A DNA stretch of 22,910 bases from assembly GCA_905210415.1 (NCBI GenBank), contig CAJLWM010000036.1, forward strand, positions 1 through 22,910, given 5' to 3'. This stretch comes from an uncultured Prevotellaceae bacterium. GTDB taxonomy: Bacteria > Bacteroidota > Bacteroidia > Bacteroidales > Muribaculaceae. The notes under the pieces were generated by a model. The model was given only the letters and a program-made list of their open reading frames with translations. It was not told the origin of the DNA and did not search any database. A program made the position numbers and the translations under genes. Shown here piece after piece: positions 10,001-18,397 of this stretch. Positions within the stretch are counted from its first letter, which is position 1; every line of letters starts with the position of its first letter.

Positions 10001-11399
10001 AATCGATGAACTCCGTACAGTTAAGGATAAGAACAACGAGGATGTAGTAATAGGTCGTATGGCTGAAATGCGCATCATCGAACCTAACACTAAGATGGTG
10101 CTCACAAACGGTAACATCGTTTATGGTTCTAAGTTGTTTGTTAAATCAGGTGATGCTGTTAAGAAGGGTGACGTGATCAGCGAATGGGACCCATTCAACG
10201 CCGTTATCGTTTCAGAATATACTGGTAAGATCAACTACTCAAATTTTATTGAGGGTGTAACTTATCACGAAGATATAGAAGAATCAACTGGTAATAGCGA
10301 ACAAATCATCATCGAATCTAAGGACCGTACTAAGGTGCCTGAAGTTCAGATTGTTGATGCAAATGGTGAGATTGTCAAGTCTTATGCATTGCCAGTGGGT
10401 GCACACTTGCTGTTTAAGCAGGGCGACGACATCTTTGCCGGTGACGTATTTGTTAAGATTCCTCGTTCGGCAAGCGGTGGCGCTGGTGACATCACCGGTG
10501 GTCTTCCTCGTGTCACTGAGTTGTTTGAGGCTCGCAACCCATCTAACCCAGCTGTAGTGAGCGAAATCGATGGCGAGGTAACTTACGGTAAGATTAAGCG
10601 TGGTAATCGTGAAATCATCGTCACTTCACGTCTTGGTGAGGTTCGCAAGTATCTTGTTTCTCTTTCTAAGCAAGTGCTTGTACAGGAGAACGACTACGTT
10701 CGTGCTGGTACACCACTTTCTGATGGTGCAGTCACTCCAACCGACATCCTTAATATTATGGGTCCAACAGCCGTTCAAGACTATATCGTGAACGAGGTGC
10801 AAGGCGTATATCGTATGCAAGGTGTGAAGATCAATGATAAGCACTTTGAGGTTATCGTTCGTCAGATGATGCGCAAGGTGAATATTATCGATCCAGGTGA
10901 TACTCGCTTCCTTGAGCAACAAGTAGTTGACAAGCGCGACTTTATGGAAGAAAACGATCGCATCTGGGGACGTAAGGTAGTTGTTGACAAGGGCGACTCT
11001 ACCGAGCTTGAAAATGGTCAGATTGTAACCGCTCGCAAGCTCCGCGACGAAAATTCAGCGCTCAAGCGCCGTGACCTTCGTTTGGTGGTTGTAAGAGATG
11101 CAGTTCCTGCAACATCTGAGCAAATCCTTCAAGGTATCACCCGTGCAGCATTGCAGACTACAAGTTTCATGTCGGCTGCATCGTTCCAGGAAACCACTAA
11201 GGTGCTCAACGAAGCCGCTATCAATGGTAAGGTTGACTACTTGGAGGGTATGAAGGAAAATGTGATCTGCGGTCACTTGATTCCTGCTGGTACAGGTCTT
11301 CGTGACTACGACCGTTTGGTGGTAGGTAGCAAGGAAGATTTTGATCGTATCGATGCGGAAAACAACAAGGTTTCTGCCGATCAAGTCTATCAAGACTAA
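7092..11399 (+). CDS. rpoC: DNA-directed RNA polymerase subunit beta'
   Basis: The beta' subunit carries the catalytic centre and clamp of RNA polymerase. The 1435-residue product is full length. The N-terminal zinc site is C66, C68, C81 and C84. The catalytic magnesium loop NADFDGD has aspartates at 481, 483 and 485. The second zinc site is C825, C899, C906 and C909. The bridge-helix/trigger-loop region follows ([19 protein letters not shown] at about 933). The C terminus has the usual RRDLRLVVV and [11 protein letters not shown] segments. All key residues are intact. It ends the operon before a strong terminator. Confidence 0.99.
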   Translation: MAFRKDNKIKNTFSKISISLASPDSILENSYGEVLKPETINYRTYKPERDGLFCERIFGPVKDYECHCGKYKRIRYKGIVCDRCGVEVTEKKVRRERSGHIQLVVPVAHIWYFRSLPNKIGYLLGLPSKKLDMVIYYERYIILNPGPTAEEGFFPGDESRVYNKLDLLTEDEYLDILDRLPKENSALDDNDSNKFVAKMGAEAIYDLLSNVDLDKLSYELRDTAGKEGSQQRKTEALKRLQVVESFRASRKINKPEWMILQVIPVIPPELRPLVPLDGGRFATSDLNDLYRRVIIRNNRLKRLIEIKAPEVILRNEKRMLQEAVDSLLDNSRKSSAVKSDVNRPLKSLSDSLKGKQGRFRQNLLGKRVDYSARSVIVVGPELKMHECGIPKLMAAELYKPFIIRKLIERGIVKTVKSAKKIVDRKEPVVWDILEYVMKGHPVLLNRAPTLHRLGIQAFQPRMIEGKAIQLHPLACTAFNADFDGDQMAVHLPLGNEAVLEAQLLMLGSHNILNPANGEPITVPSQDMVLGLYYISKLRPGQKGEGLKFYGPEEAEIAYNEGKVTLQSIVSVVVDDIDENGNPVKVLKENTSVGRVLFNKVVPKEIGYINEVISKKSLRGIISRVIKSCGVPRSAKFLDDIKNMGYYMAFKGGLSFNLGDIIVPEEKAKLVAEGDAQVEEVANSFNMGFITNNERYNKVIDIWTHVNNELTDIVMKKLSSDQQGFNSVYMMLDSGARGSKDQIRQLSGMRGLMAKPQKSGSEGGQTIENPILANFKEGLSVLEYFISTHGARKGLADTALKTADAGYLTRRLVDVAHDVIITEEDCGTLRGLVCTEVKKDDDVVASLGDRILGRVSVHDVIDPITGEIIVHSGEEIKDDTAKRINESPIESVEIRSVLTCEAKKGVCAKCYGRNLATNRMVQRGEAVGVIAAQAIGEPGTQLTLRTFHVGGVAHNVAAVSNLKSNYDGIIEIDELRTVKDKNNEDVVIGRMAEMRIIEPNTKMVLTNGNIVYGSKLFVKSGDAVKKGDVISEWDPFNAVIVSEYTGKINYSNFIEGVTYHEDIEESTGNSEQIIIESKDRTKVPEVQIVDANGEIVKSYALPVGAHLLFKQGDDIFAGDVFVKIPRSASGGAGDITGGLPRVTELFEARNPSNPAVVSEIDGEVTYGKIKRGNREIIVTSRLGEVRKYLVSLSKQVLVQENDYVRAGTPLSDGAVTPTDILNIMGPTAVQDYIVNEVQGVYRMQGVKINDKHFEVIVRQMMRKVNIIDPGDTRFLEQQVVDKRDFMEENDRIWGRKVVVDKGDSTELENGQIVTARKLRDENSALKRRDLRLVVVRDAVPATSEQILQGITRAALQTTSFMSAASFQETTKVLNEAAINGKVDYLEGMKENVICGHLIPAGTGLRDYDRLVVGSKEDFDRIDAENNKVSADQVYQD

Positions 11400-11426
11400 T
11401 CATAGATAGCACAATAAACTCAATAT

Positions 11427-11460
11427 AAAAGGCGCCAGGGCAATTGCTCTGGCGCTTTTT
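11427..11460. terminator. Intrinsic terminator after rpoC, probably bidirectional
   Basis: GCGCCAGGGC (11432-11441) pairs with GCTCTGGCGC (11446-11455) with one G-T wobble and the loop AATT, followed by T5 (11456-11460). On the opposite strand the same stem is followed by four T (complement of 11427-11430). It lies 28 bases beyond the stop of the convergent glsA, so it can serve both rpoC and glsA. Confidence 0.93.
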
Positions 11461-11483
11461 GATTATATGTGATTTTGGAGAGA

Positions 11484-12410
11484 TTAGAAAATCGATTCGC
11501 TTGTTTCTGTGGTGAATAGTTCAAGGGCTTTGATAGCCATGATGGAATTGCCTTTGTCGTTTAGGCGAGGGCTCCATACTGCAATGGAATATCGCGAAGG
11601 GTAGATGGCGATGATGCCACCGCCTACACCGCTTTTGCCAGGAAGTCCCACAAGAAACGTAAATTCGCCCGACTCGTCGTAAAGACCGCAAGTCTGCATG
11701 ATGGCATTGATTCGTTTCACTCCCGATGCGCTCAGCTTCACGCCTCCGTGCGAGAATTTGGTATTGCTCTTTGCAAATGCGATGAATGCTTTCGAGAGGT
11801 CTTTGCAACTCATTTTCACCGAACACATCATGCTGTAGAATCGTAGTACGTCATCGACATTGTTCTTCAAATTGCCGTGGTGCTTTAGTAGGTAGGCGAT
11901 AGAGGCATTGAGATAGCCACATTGCAATTCCGACTCAGCCACTTCGTCCGAATAATTTACTTCTTCGTTGCCACATAGTTTTCGCACGAAATTTATAAAA
12001 AAATCCTTAGGATTATCAAGATTTGAGAGCAGAATGTCAGCCACCACTATTGCTCCGGCGTTAATGAAAGGGTTGCGTGGTTTGCCGTGCTCGTATTCGA
12101 GTTGCACAAGAGAGTTGAATGCTGTTCCCGAAGGTTCTTTGCCGATTCGTTCCCATAGCCGTTCACCCTTGATGCTCAGAGCGATGGCGAGCGAGAATAC
12201 TTTGGAAATACTTTGTATCGAAAAAGGCGTATCGTAGTCGCCATAAGTGTAATCATCGCCACGAAGCATGCTCAAATATATACCAAATTGGTCGGGGTTG
12301 ACGTTGGCAAGAGCAGGTATGTAGTCGGCTTGATGCCCTTCTTGGGCGTATGGGCGAATTTCGTTGCAGATGTTTTCTATGATTTGTTGGTAGTTTCTGT
12401 GTTGTGACAT
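11484..12410 (-). CDS. glsA: Glutaminase A
   Basis: The enzyme hydrolyses L-glutamine to glutamate and ammonia in the cytoplasm. The 308-residue product matches the serine-dependent glutaminase family, which has a beta-lactamase-like fold. The SxxK catalytic pair is S67 and K70 in SISK. NPFINAGAI lies at about residue 112, with EPSGTAFNS just before it. A glycine-rich segment SGVGGGIIAIYP lies near the C terminus. It is a single gene, convergent with rpoC and sharing its terminator. Glutaminases of this family often support acid tolerance or glutamate supply, but nothing here shows which. Confidence 0.96.
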   Translation of the reverse strand: MSQHRNYQQIIENICNEIRPYAQEGHQADYIPALANVNPDQFGIYLSMLRGDDYTYGDYDTPFSIQSISKVFSLAIALSIKGERLWERIGKEPSGTAFNSLVQLEYEHGKPRNPFINAGAIVVADILLSNLDNPKDFFINFVRKLCGNEEVNYSDEVAESELQCGYLNASIAYLLKHHGNLKNNVDDVLRFYSMMCSVKMSCKDLSKAFIAFAKSNTKFSHGGVKLSASGVKRINAIMQTCGLYDESGEFTFLVGLPGKSGVGGGIIAIYPSRYSIAVWSPRLNDKGNSIMAIKALELFTTETSESIF

Positions 12411-12472
12411 TACAATTGTTTATGTTATTACTACGGTTATCAATTCTTTTAATCGTGCAGAATTGTGGAAGT

Positions 12473-12480
12473 CAAAATTA
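12473..12480 (-). promoter_or_regulatory. Possible -7 box for glsA
   Basis: On the minus strand the sequence reads TAATTTTG, matching TAnnTTTG, about 63 bases upstream of the glsA start. No TTTG-like -33 element sits at the usual spacing, so this is weaker than the other promoters in the window. The rest of the 141-base gap between glsA and the pseudogene shows nothing I can name. Confidence 0.35.
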
Positions 12481-12551
12481 CAAAATATTTTCGGAATTCT
12501 ATGTGCTTTAGGCGTTGAATCGTTGGGCACAGCGTAGTATGGCTTTCTTGT

Positions 12552-13326
12552 TTATTTCACTAATGTTATTACTGTATCAGCCGACAACTTCAGTTTCGTG
12601 ATGGCGCAAAGACTTGTACCCATATCCTTTACGCTTGCTCCCATCAGATATACATCGTCATCGATAATAAGAAAACGGTCGTGAGATTTGTGAGGTATTT
12701 GTATGAATTCAATCGTGTCGTGTTGTTGGTTGTGCTTCTCCAGATCCAAGATGAATTCTCACACAACCCGTGGCAAAGATTTGCTCTGGAGTGATAGTTG
12801 GGGCTAATTCATCCATTACTTTCAAAACTTTTTCAACCTTTTGGTCGGTCAGCGCCTGATGTTGCTCCAGTCTTTCAATGCGTTGGAAGATTCCTGTGTT
12901 GGCAGTGAGAAAACGTCGCATGGCAACGAATGCTCGCATAATGGCGATATTTGCGTTTATTGCTATTTCGCTTCTTAAAAGCCCGGCAAGCATCGAAATT
13001 CCTTGCTCGGTGAAAGCATGTGGTAGTGCTCATCTATCGCCGCCCCAACTTGAAGTGCCATTTTGGCATTTCAAGTTTTCTAACTCGTATTTAGCAAAGT
13101 GAAACATAAAGTCTTCAGGAAAGCGTTGAATGTTACGCTTGACTTGTCGATTCATTTGAGAAGTATCCATTTGGTATAGAAGTGCTAAATCTCGGTCAAG
13201 TATTACTTGCTCGCCTCTCACTATATGAATACAACGCTGTATGTAATCACCCGTCAATAGTGGTAAGGTTGGTTCAACCTCACAATTTGTGACTTCAGTC
13301 GTGGCATTTAGATCTTTCTGTGCCAT
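12552..13326 (-). pseudogene. Decayed ORF6N-domain DNA-binding protein gene
   Basis: ORF6N proteins are predicted DNA-binding proteins found in phages and scattered through Bacteroidota chromosomes; their chromosomal role is unknown. Here the N-terminal ORF6N domain is clear (GEQVILDRDLALLYQMDT, then MNRQVKRNIQRFPEDFMF). It is stopped by an in-frame TGA at 13030-13032. The same frame then continues as ALPHAFTEQGISMLAGLLRSE and IMRAFVAMRRF to about 12750. The middle of the usual C-terminal part is missing, and the tail (DLEKHNQQHD, then SHDRFLIIDDDVY) resumes in another frame from 12749 and keeps its normal end. So there is one nonsense change and one frame-altering deletion. The gene is almost surely non-functional as a whole. 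Confidence 0.85.
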
Positions 13327-13343
13327 ATACGATAGTTGACCTA

Positions 13344-13351
13344 CAAAGATA
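13344..13351 (-). promoter_or_regulatory. -7 box upstream of the ORF6N pseudogene
   Basis: On the minus strand it reads TATCTTTG, an exact TAnnTTTG match, 17 bases before the ATG. No good -33 element lies at 19-20 bases; that position falls inside the neighbouring repeat copy. It suggests the decayed gene may still be transcribed. Confidence 0.4.
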
Positions 13352-13353
13352 GT

Positions 13354-13430
13354 GTCTTTAACCCAATTCTTTTATTGGGACTTGAATTGATTTAGGAATT
13401 TTAGAAGTGTAGATTTTGATTGATTTTTAA
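13354..13430 (+). repeat. Partial copy of the 19654 inverted-repeat element
   Basis: These 77 bases align without gaps to 19654-19730, with about 12 mismatches by eye (roughly 84 percent identity). The shared core includes TTTAACCCAATTC, TTTTAGAAGTG and GATTTTGATTGATTTTTAA. Only the left arm is clear; to its right, 13431-13480 shows at most faint similarity to the other arm. It contains a perfect CCCAAT/ATTGGG hairpin (13362-13379). The next gene on its left is the ORF6N pseudogene. Confidence 0.75.
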
Positions 13431-13488
13431 CTCGATTCGGTTTTAATTGGTTAGATTAAGCATAAGGCGATTATAAAACTCATATGTG

Positions 13489-13525
13489 AAAAAATTACAG
13501 CCTGCTCACGGTGTGTGAACAGGCT
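13489..13525 (-). terminator. Intrinsic terminator after the M23 peptidase gene
   Basis: On the minus strand AGCCTGTTCAC pairs with GTGAGCAGGCT (one G-T pair, loop ACACC, at 13499-13525). A run of six T follows after four bases (complement of 13489-13494). It starts 31 bases beyond the stop codon of the peptidase gene. Confidence 0.85.
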
Positions 13526-13555
13526 GCTATGATGTTTTATAATGTAGTTTCTTTT

Positions 13556-14509
13556 TTATCTTACTCGAAGTGTCTTGCCAGCACGAATGTTTGATGAGTT
13601 GCCGAGTCCGTTCAAGCGACGCAGTTTTGCAACTGTTGTTCCGTTTTTTGCAGCAATTGAACTAAGAGTTTCGCCTTGACGAATCTTGTGTGTTGATTTG
13701 CCACCGCGATATTTAGCGCCACGGCTGCGTGATGCTGAGTATCTGCTGCGTGGTGAGTAGTTTCGGCTGTTTTCGTAGCTGCTCTTTGTGAATGTGTAGG
13801 TATCGGTGTGGGTAGTCTGATTTTCAAAGTCGAAGATGGCTTCTGGATTGATAGCGATACCCATAAATCGAGTTTCGAAGTGTAGGTGAGGACCAGTACT
13901 GTGACCGGTGTTGCCACCTAATGCGATAGGTTGACCCACTTCTATGCGTTGGTCTGGCTTAACGAGGAAGCGAGAAAGGTGTCCGTAAACAGTTTCCATA
14001 CCGTTGTCGTGGCGAAGAACCACGTAGAAACCATAACCGCCACGCTCATATTTTGTAAGACGTACTTTTCCGCTGAATGCTGCTCTCACTGTGTCGCCGA
14101 TGCTGAGTCGCAAGTCAACACCTTTGTGCATACGGCGGAAACGTGGGCGATAGCCATAACGTGAGGTGATGATGCCTGGAACTGGCATTGCATATTTCGA
14201 CACGTCTAAGTCTTGCATATTAGGGATGATTGCGTTTTTATAAGGGTTTACGCGATCGCTTTCCCATCCTTCGGTGTAAATATCTGGTTCTGGCTCGTCT
14301 TCTTCATAAAGATGGCTTGCATACTCTTGGGCTTCTTTCAAGCGAATTTGATCTTGTATTCGATTTTGGTGAGCCAGGAGTTTTTCGTGAGTTTTTGAGT
14401 AGTTTCTTGCTGATTGCAGGTTTTGTGCGTCGGCCTTAAATCCTGTTGATGATAGGACCATTGTAGCCATGCTTAAACCTAGAACCAGTATGCTTTTTTT
14501 CAAGTTCAT
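13556..14509 (-). CDS. Secreted M23 family metallopeptidase with LysM domain
   Basis: This is a predicted zinc peptidoglycan endopeptidase exported across the inner membrane. The 317-residue product starts with a signal peptide (residues 1-28, LVLGLSMATMVLSS then ending ADAQ). A charged helical region spans about 35-75. The M23 domain covers about 108-228 with HxxxD (H128, D132) and HLH (H208, H210) intact, so it should be active. An Arg/Ser-rich linker (about 245-272) and a C-terminal LysM domain (274-317) follow, the latter binding glycan strands. An in-frame start at 14713 exists, but it would overlap recG and bury the signal peptide; the promoter at 14545-14576 also supports the ATG at 14509. 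Confidence 0.93.
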   Translation of the reverse strand: MNLKKSILVLGLSMATMVLSSTGFKADAQNLQSARNYSKTHEKLLAHQNRIQDQIRLKEAQEYASHLYEEDEPEPDIYTEGWESDRVNPYKNAIIPNMQDLDVSKYAMPVPGIITSRYGYRPRFRRMHKGVDLRLSIGDTVRAAFSGKVRLTKYERGGYGFYVVLRHDNGMETVYGHLSRFLVKPDQRIEVGQPIALGGNTGHSTGPHLHFETRFMGIAINPEAIFDFENQTTHTDTYTFTKSSYENSRNYSPRSRYSASRSRGAKYRGGKSTHKIRQGETLSSIAAKNGTTVAKLRRLNGLGNSSNIRAGKTLRVR

Positions 14510-14544
14510 ATATTGCGATTGTAACTTTTTCAAAATTTGACTTT

Positions 14545-14576
14545 CAAAGTTAGAAAGAAATTTTTTCTTTGTCAAC
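14545..14576 (-). promoter_or_regulatory. Promoter of the M23 peptidase gene
   Basis: On the minus strand the order is GTTG (14573-14576), 20 bases, then TAACTTTG (14545-14552). The -7 box matches TAnnTTTG exactly and the -33 box 3 of 4 bases of TTTG. Transcription would begin near 14540, leaving a leader of about 30 bases before the ATG at 14509 and excluding the longer reading frame. Confidence 0.75.
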
Positions 14577-14694
14577 CATTGAAGTGCTAAAACTTGTAAA
14601 AATATGCGATTTTTGACGTTTTTTGACACACTAAAGGTGTGATTTTGAGCATATTTTTCTTGGGCATAGTTTGCTGTCTTGCCAAATTGTATAG

Positions 14695-16791
14695 TCAACT
14701 GATTGCGCTCCAATCAATTTTTCTGTCGAAAAGTTGATGGAGTTTTTCGCCTAATCCGCAATGCTCTGGTAGGCTGAGTGTTGGGTCTTTGTCGATGATT
14801 TCGCGGGCGTCATCGCGAGCCACTTGCACAATCTGTCCGTCTTTGGCAAGATTAGATATGCGCAGGTTGAATGCTATGCCGCTTTGCTGAGTGCCCTCCA
14901 TGTCGCCAGGGCCGCGCAGTTTCATATCTTCCTCGGCAATGAGGAAGCCGTCGTTTGTCTCGGTCATCACGGTGAGTCGGTGCTTGGTGTCTTTGGCCAA
15001 TTGATGCTTCGACATAAGAATGCAGAACGATTGCGATGCGCCACGGCCAACGCGTCCGCGCAGCTGATGAAGCTGGCTCAGTCCGAATCGCTCGGCGTTT
15101 TCTATGACCATAATGGATGCGTTTGGCACATTTACACCAACTTCTATCACTGTGGTAGCAACCATGATTTGTGCTTCACCGCTCACAAATTGCTGCATCT
15201 GATAATCTTTCTCGGCTGGCTTCATTTTGCCGTGTACAAAGCACACTTTATAGCTTGGATAGGTCTGGCGAATGATTTCGTAGCCTTGTTCCAGGTCGTG
15301 AAGGTCAAGTTTTTCGTTCTCCTGAATTAGTGGAAATACGAAGTAGGCTTGGCGTCCCTCAGCCAGTTGTTGGCCCACAAAGCGATAGACCGATTGCCGT
15401 GATTCCTCGGTGCGCAACACTGTTTCCACAGGCTTTCTGCCTGGTGGTAACTCGTCGATTACCGACACGTCGAGGTCACCGTATACAGTCATGGCGAGTG
15501 TGCGGGGAATAGGGGTGGCGGTCATCACCAGCACATGTGGTGGCGTGCTGTTCTTCTGCCACAGACGTGCGCGCTGAGCCACGCCAAAGCGGTGCTGCTC
15601 GTCTATAATCACCAATCCGAGGTTGTAGAATTGCACCACGTCTTCAAGCAGCGCATGGGTGCCGATGATTATTTGTAGTTCGCCATTGTGCAGTTGCTCG
15701 TGTATCACATCGCGCTCTTTCTTGCGGGTGGAGCCGGTGAGCAGTGCGCAGTTGATGCCAAGAGGCTTCACCATGCTGCTGATTGTCTCGTAGTGCTGTG
15801 TGGCGAGGATTTCTGTAGGCGCCATGATAGCTGCTTGATAATTGTTGTCGAGTGCAAGCAGCATGCACATCAGCGCCACAAGAGTCTTGCCGCTACCAAC
15901 ATCGCCTTGCAGCAGGCGATTCATTTGTCGTCCGCTGCCCATATCCTTGCGTATTTCCTTAATCACGCGTTTTTGCGCTCCGGTGAGCGGAAATGGCAGG
16001 TGATGAGTGTAGAAATCGTTGAAGTAATTGCCAACCTTGCTGAAAACAAGCCCCTTGAATTTCGCATTTCTATTGTTGGTGTAGCGCAATATGTTGAGTT
16101 GCAAAAGAAATAATTCCTCGTATTTCAGTCGGAATTGTGCCTTCTGCAGGGCAGTGATGCTGCTTGGTTGGTGTATGTTTGTCAGCGCCTCGGCAAGAGG
16201 CATGAGGTGGTGGCGCAAGATGATGTCGGCAGGCAGTGGATCAGGCATCTGCTGCACTATCTTGGTGGCAAGCAGATTGTCTACGAGTTGCTGCAGATTT
16301 CGCTGTGTGAACGATCGGTTGCGCAGTGTCTCTGTGAGGTTATACATACCGCGCACGCCTGTTGACAATTTTTGCGGGTTATAGGCGTCCACCTCGGGGT
16401 GCGCTATAGAGTATGTGCCTTTGTATAGCGTTGGCTTGCCGAATATCACATACTCGGTGCCGAGGCGGTAGGCATCTTGTATTTGTTTCACGCGGTTAAA
16501 CCACACGCACTCTATTGTGCCAGTGCCGTCGGTGAATAGCGCATTGATGCGGCGTTTGGCGCCTTGTCCCTGTGGAGTGAAGGTGATAAAGCGCCCCTTT
16601 AGCTGTATGTATGGCAAATCGCCGCTAAGGTCGCGGATGTGATGAATGGTGCTGCGATCAATGTATCTAAACGGGAAGTAATATAGCAGGTCGTAGTAGG
16701 TGTGAATGTCGAGTTGCTTGGCAAGCAATTCGGCACGTTTCGGTCCCACTCCGTGCAGATATTTTATGTCGGTTTGCAGCAGATTGTTCAT
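14695..16791 (-). CDS. recG: ATP-dependent DNA helicase RecG
   Basis: RecG remodels stalled forks and branch-migrates Holliday junctions. The 698-residue product has the full family layout. An N-terminal wedge/OB region (about 1-240) begins with a helix-hairpin-helix-like GVGPKRAELL. The helicase core has Walker A GDVGSGKT (296-303), motif Ia APTEILATQH, the RecG-type DEQH box (397-400) and MTATPIPRTL. The C-terminal motor lobe carries LRGRVGRG near 585. All helicase motifs are present. Its ATG overlaps the ispD stop by ATGA (16788-16791), so the two are translationally coupled. Confidence 0.98.
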   Translation of the reverse strand: MNNLLQTDIKYLHGVGPKRAELLAKQLDIHTYYDLLYYFPFRYIDRSTIHHIRDLSGDLPYIQLKGRFITFTPQGQGAKRRINALFTDGTGTIECVWFNRVKQIQDAYRLGTEYVIFGKPTLYKGTYSIAHPEVDAYNPQKLSTGVRGMYNLTETLRNRSFTQRNLQQLVDNLLATKIVQQMPDPLPADIILRHHLMPLAEALTNIHQPSSITALQKAQFRLKYEELFLLQLNILRYTNNRNAKFKGLVFSKVGNYFNDFYTHHLPFPLTGAQKRVIKEIRKDMGSGRQMNRLLQGDVGSGKTLVALMCMLLALDNNYQAAIMAPTEILATQHYETISSMVKPLGINCALLTGSTRKKERDVIHEQLHNGELQIIIGTHALLEDVVQFYNLGLVIIDEQHRFGVAQRARLWQKNSTPPHVLVMTATPIPRTLAMTVYGDLDVSVIDELPPGRKPVETVLRTEESRQSVYRFVGQQLAEGRQAYFVFPLIQENEKLDLHDLEQGYEIIRQTYPSYKVCFVHGKMKPAEKDYQMQQFVSGEAQIMVATTVIEVGVNVPNASIMVIENAERFGLSQLHQLRGRVGRGASQSFCILMSKHQLAKDTKHRLTVMTETNDGFLIAEEDMKLRGPGDMEGTQQSGIAFNLRISNLAKDGQIVQVARDDAREIIDKDPTLSLPEHCGLGEKLHQLFDRKIDWSAIS

Positions 16792-17459
16792 TCTTTGATC
16801 AGCATTTCAGCGATTGCCAAATCGTTGGGATGTGTGATTTTTATGTTTGAGATTTCGCCGTCGATTAGGCGTATAGTGCCTCCATTGTGTTCATATACCG
16901 AAGCGTCGTCGGTGAAAAATGGCGAGAATTCGGTGTCGTAGGCCGCTTGCAATTCGGCGAGGCGAAATGCTTGCGGTGTTTGCACGGCGCGCAGCGACGA
17001 GCGGTTGAGCGGCGTGGAGTTGCCTTCATCGTCACTCACTTGGCGTATGCTGTCGGTCATTTGTGTTACCGGTATTGCGGTGCCCACGTTGGCTGCTTGC
17101 TCAAAGATTGCTTCTATCAGACGGGCGCTCACCAATGGGCGCACGCCATCGTGCACAGCCACTATGTCGCCGGGTCTGGCGTCGATGCTGATGAGTGCAT
17201 TCTTAACCGAAGAAAATCTGTTTTCTCCGCCAACCACCACACGGTGCTGTGTGTGAAATTCATATTCTTTGCAGAGGTCGCTCCACCAGTAGACGAATGA
17301 GTTGGGCAGCACCACGATGATTTGTGTGTCTGGCACAGCTGCAAATTTGTTGATGGTGTGCATTAGCACAGGCATTCCTGCAAGTTCGAGGAATTGCTTT
17401 GGTGTGTTTGAACCAAAACGGCTACCGCTTCCTCCAGCCACAATTATAGCGTATCGCAT
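16788..17459 (-). CDS. ispD: 2-C-methyl-D-erythritol 4-phosphate cytidylyltransferase
   Basis: IspD joins CTP and methylerythritol phosphate in the non-mevalonate isoprenoid pathway. The 223-residue product shows the nucleotide-binding start AIIVAGGSGSRFG with R14 and K21, which correspond to the catalytic R20 and K27 of E. coli. It also has AVHDGVRPLVS, RAVQTPQAFR and the C-terminal NIKITHPNDLAIAE with its conserved lysine. The length is normal. It is the first gene of a two-gene unit with recG and has a strong promoter 26 bases upstream. Confidence 0.97.
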   Translation of the reverse strand: MRYAIIVAGGSGSRFGSNTPKQFLELAGMPVLMHTINKFAAVPDTQIIVVLPNSFVYWWSDLCKEYEFHTQHRVVVGGENRFSSVKNALISIDARPGDIVAVHDGVRPLVSARLIEAIFEQAANVGTAIPVTQMTDSIRQVSDDEGNSTPLNRSSLRAVQTPQAFRLAELQAAYDTEFSPFFTDDASVYEHNGGTIRLIDGEISNIKITHPNDLAIAEMLIKE

Positions 17460-17484
17460 ATTGTTTCTTCTTTTTCGTTCATTG

Positions 17485-17516
17485 CAAATTTAGGCAAAAA
17501 CCGCGGGTAATGCAAA
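17485..17516 (-). promoter_or_regulatory. Promoter of ispD-recG
   Basis: The minus strand reads TTTG (17513-17516), 20 bases, then TAAATTTG (17485-17492). Both boxes match the Bacteroidota consensus exactly. Transcription would start near 17480, about 20 bases before the ispD ATG. This is the clearest promoter in the window along with the one at the right edge. Confidence 0.85.
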
Positions 17517-17633
17517 ATGAAAGTCATTTCATTTCTCTATTTGGGGGGCTATCAGAAGCGGTTTGTGGCAGATTCCATTATGTCACAATAAAAAATCTGC
17601 ATAATTGATTATCCATGAAATTTTCGACTCTGT

Positions 17634-17665
17634 ATTGCACTAAATGCGAAGTTTTGCTATATTTG
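17634..17665 (+). promoter_or_regulatory. Promoter upstream of the small ORF and HAD gene
   Basis: ATTG (17634-17637), 20 bases, then TATATTTG (17658-17665). The -7 box is exact and the -33 box matches 3 of 4. Transcription would start near 17670. The HAD gene would then have a leader of about 130 bases containing the 36-codon ORF at 17679. The other part of the 340-base gap (17520-17630) shows only a weak inverted repeat, GCAGATT/AATCTGC at 17568-17600. Confidence 0.7.
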
Positions 17666-17678
17666 CATAGTAATAAAT

Positions 17679-17789
17679 GTGAGAAACCACATAACCATAT
17701 TGATAGTAGCACTGTTGCTCTTGTGTGGGGCGAAAGTGAAGTTAGAGATTATTTATTTTATTATTTTTTTAACTAATAGCTTTATTTAA
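17679..17789 (+). CDS. Possible 36-residue hydrophobic peptide (GTG start)
   Basis: I do not recognise this product. It begins VRNHITILIVALLLLCGAK, which looks like a signal peptide or a single membrane span, and continues into a second hydrophobic stretch (IIYFIIF) before TAA at 17787-17789. The GTG lies about 9 bases after the predicted transcription start and the ORF ends 11 bases before the HAD gene. It could be a small membrane protein, a leader peptide, or the 5' end of a lost exported-protein gene whose reading frame ran into AT-rich sequence. It is too short to be sure that it is translated. Confidence 0.3.
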   Translation: MRNHITILIVALLLLCGAKVKLEIIYFIIFLTNSFI

Positions 17790-17800
17790 TCATTTATAAT

Positions 17801-18397
17801 ATGAAAGACATAAAGAAAGTGGCAGTATTTGCGTTTGATGGCACGATCATAAGAGGGCGGACCCTTCCGTTTTTCTTGCGGTTTGCGTGTGACAATCTGC
17901 TGGTGTATGCCATGAATGTGCTGCGTTCGGTGCCATACGTCGTGCTATATAATTTTCGATTGCTGAGTAAGGAGGCTCGTTTGTGCCATGTGATGCACAC
18001 GTTTCTGTCGGGCAAAAGCCGTGGTGAAATCGCCGAAATAGCAACTGATTTTGTGATCCATCTCAATTCGCGCATTGATGGCAAAGCGTTGCAGGAATTG
18101 CAAGCAAAACGATTGGATGGCTACGACATCGTGATTGTAAGCGATTCGCTCAAGGAGGTGATTGCTCCGTGGGCTACCCGATACGGCGTAAAGGATATCG
18201 TTGCCAACGAATTGGAGTATGACAAAGATGGTATATGTACCGGCTGTCTCTCTGCTATAAGTTGCACCGACAATGATATGCTCAGCCGACTGAATAGTGA
18301 GTGTGTGGGCATCGAAGGGGCGCAGGTGGTGGCTGTGAGCAGGCGTAAGCGTTTGCCTCTGTTTGAGCAAATCGCCTCGGTGTATTGCTTGGTATAG
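17801..18397 (+). CDS. HAD-like protein lacking key catalytic residues
   Basis: The 198-residue product aligns over its length with HAD subfamily IB phosphatases (SerB-like). The motif I region reads VAVFAFDGTI: the nucleophilic aspartate of DxDGT is alanine (A11), while the second aspartate (D13) remains. Motif II serine is kept (S114 in VIVSDS). The motif III lysine position appears to be M160 in DNDML. Motif IV, normally DSxxD, reads SRRKR (180-184) before LPLF. A helical cap (about residues 20-85) is present. The frame is open and the fold signature good, so this looks like a pseudoenzyme rather than a decayed gene. Substrate and role are unknown. It is followed by an acetyltransferase with its own promoter. 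Confidence 0.8.
   Translation: MKDIKKVAVFAFDGTIIRGRTLPFFLRFACDNLLVYAMNVLRSVPYVVLYNFRLLSKEARLCHVMHTFLSGKSRGEIAEIATDFVIHLNSRIDGKALQELQAKRLDGYDIVIVSDSLKEVIAPWATRYGVKDIVANELEYDKDGICTGCLSAISCTDNDMLSRLNSECVGIEGAQVVAVSRRKRLPLFEQIASVYCLV

Noticed and set aside
14627..14642. CACAC/GTGTG hairpin between recG and the M23 gene as a recG terminator
   Set aside because: The stem is only 5 bp and no T-run follows it on the recG strand.
14510..14713. N-terminal extension of the M23 peptidase by 68 residues
   Set aside because: It would overlap recG, place a signal peptide inside the protein, and start upstream of a clear promoter at 14545-14576.
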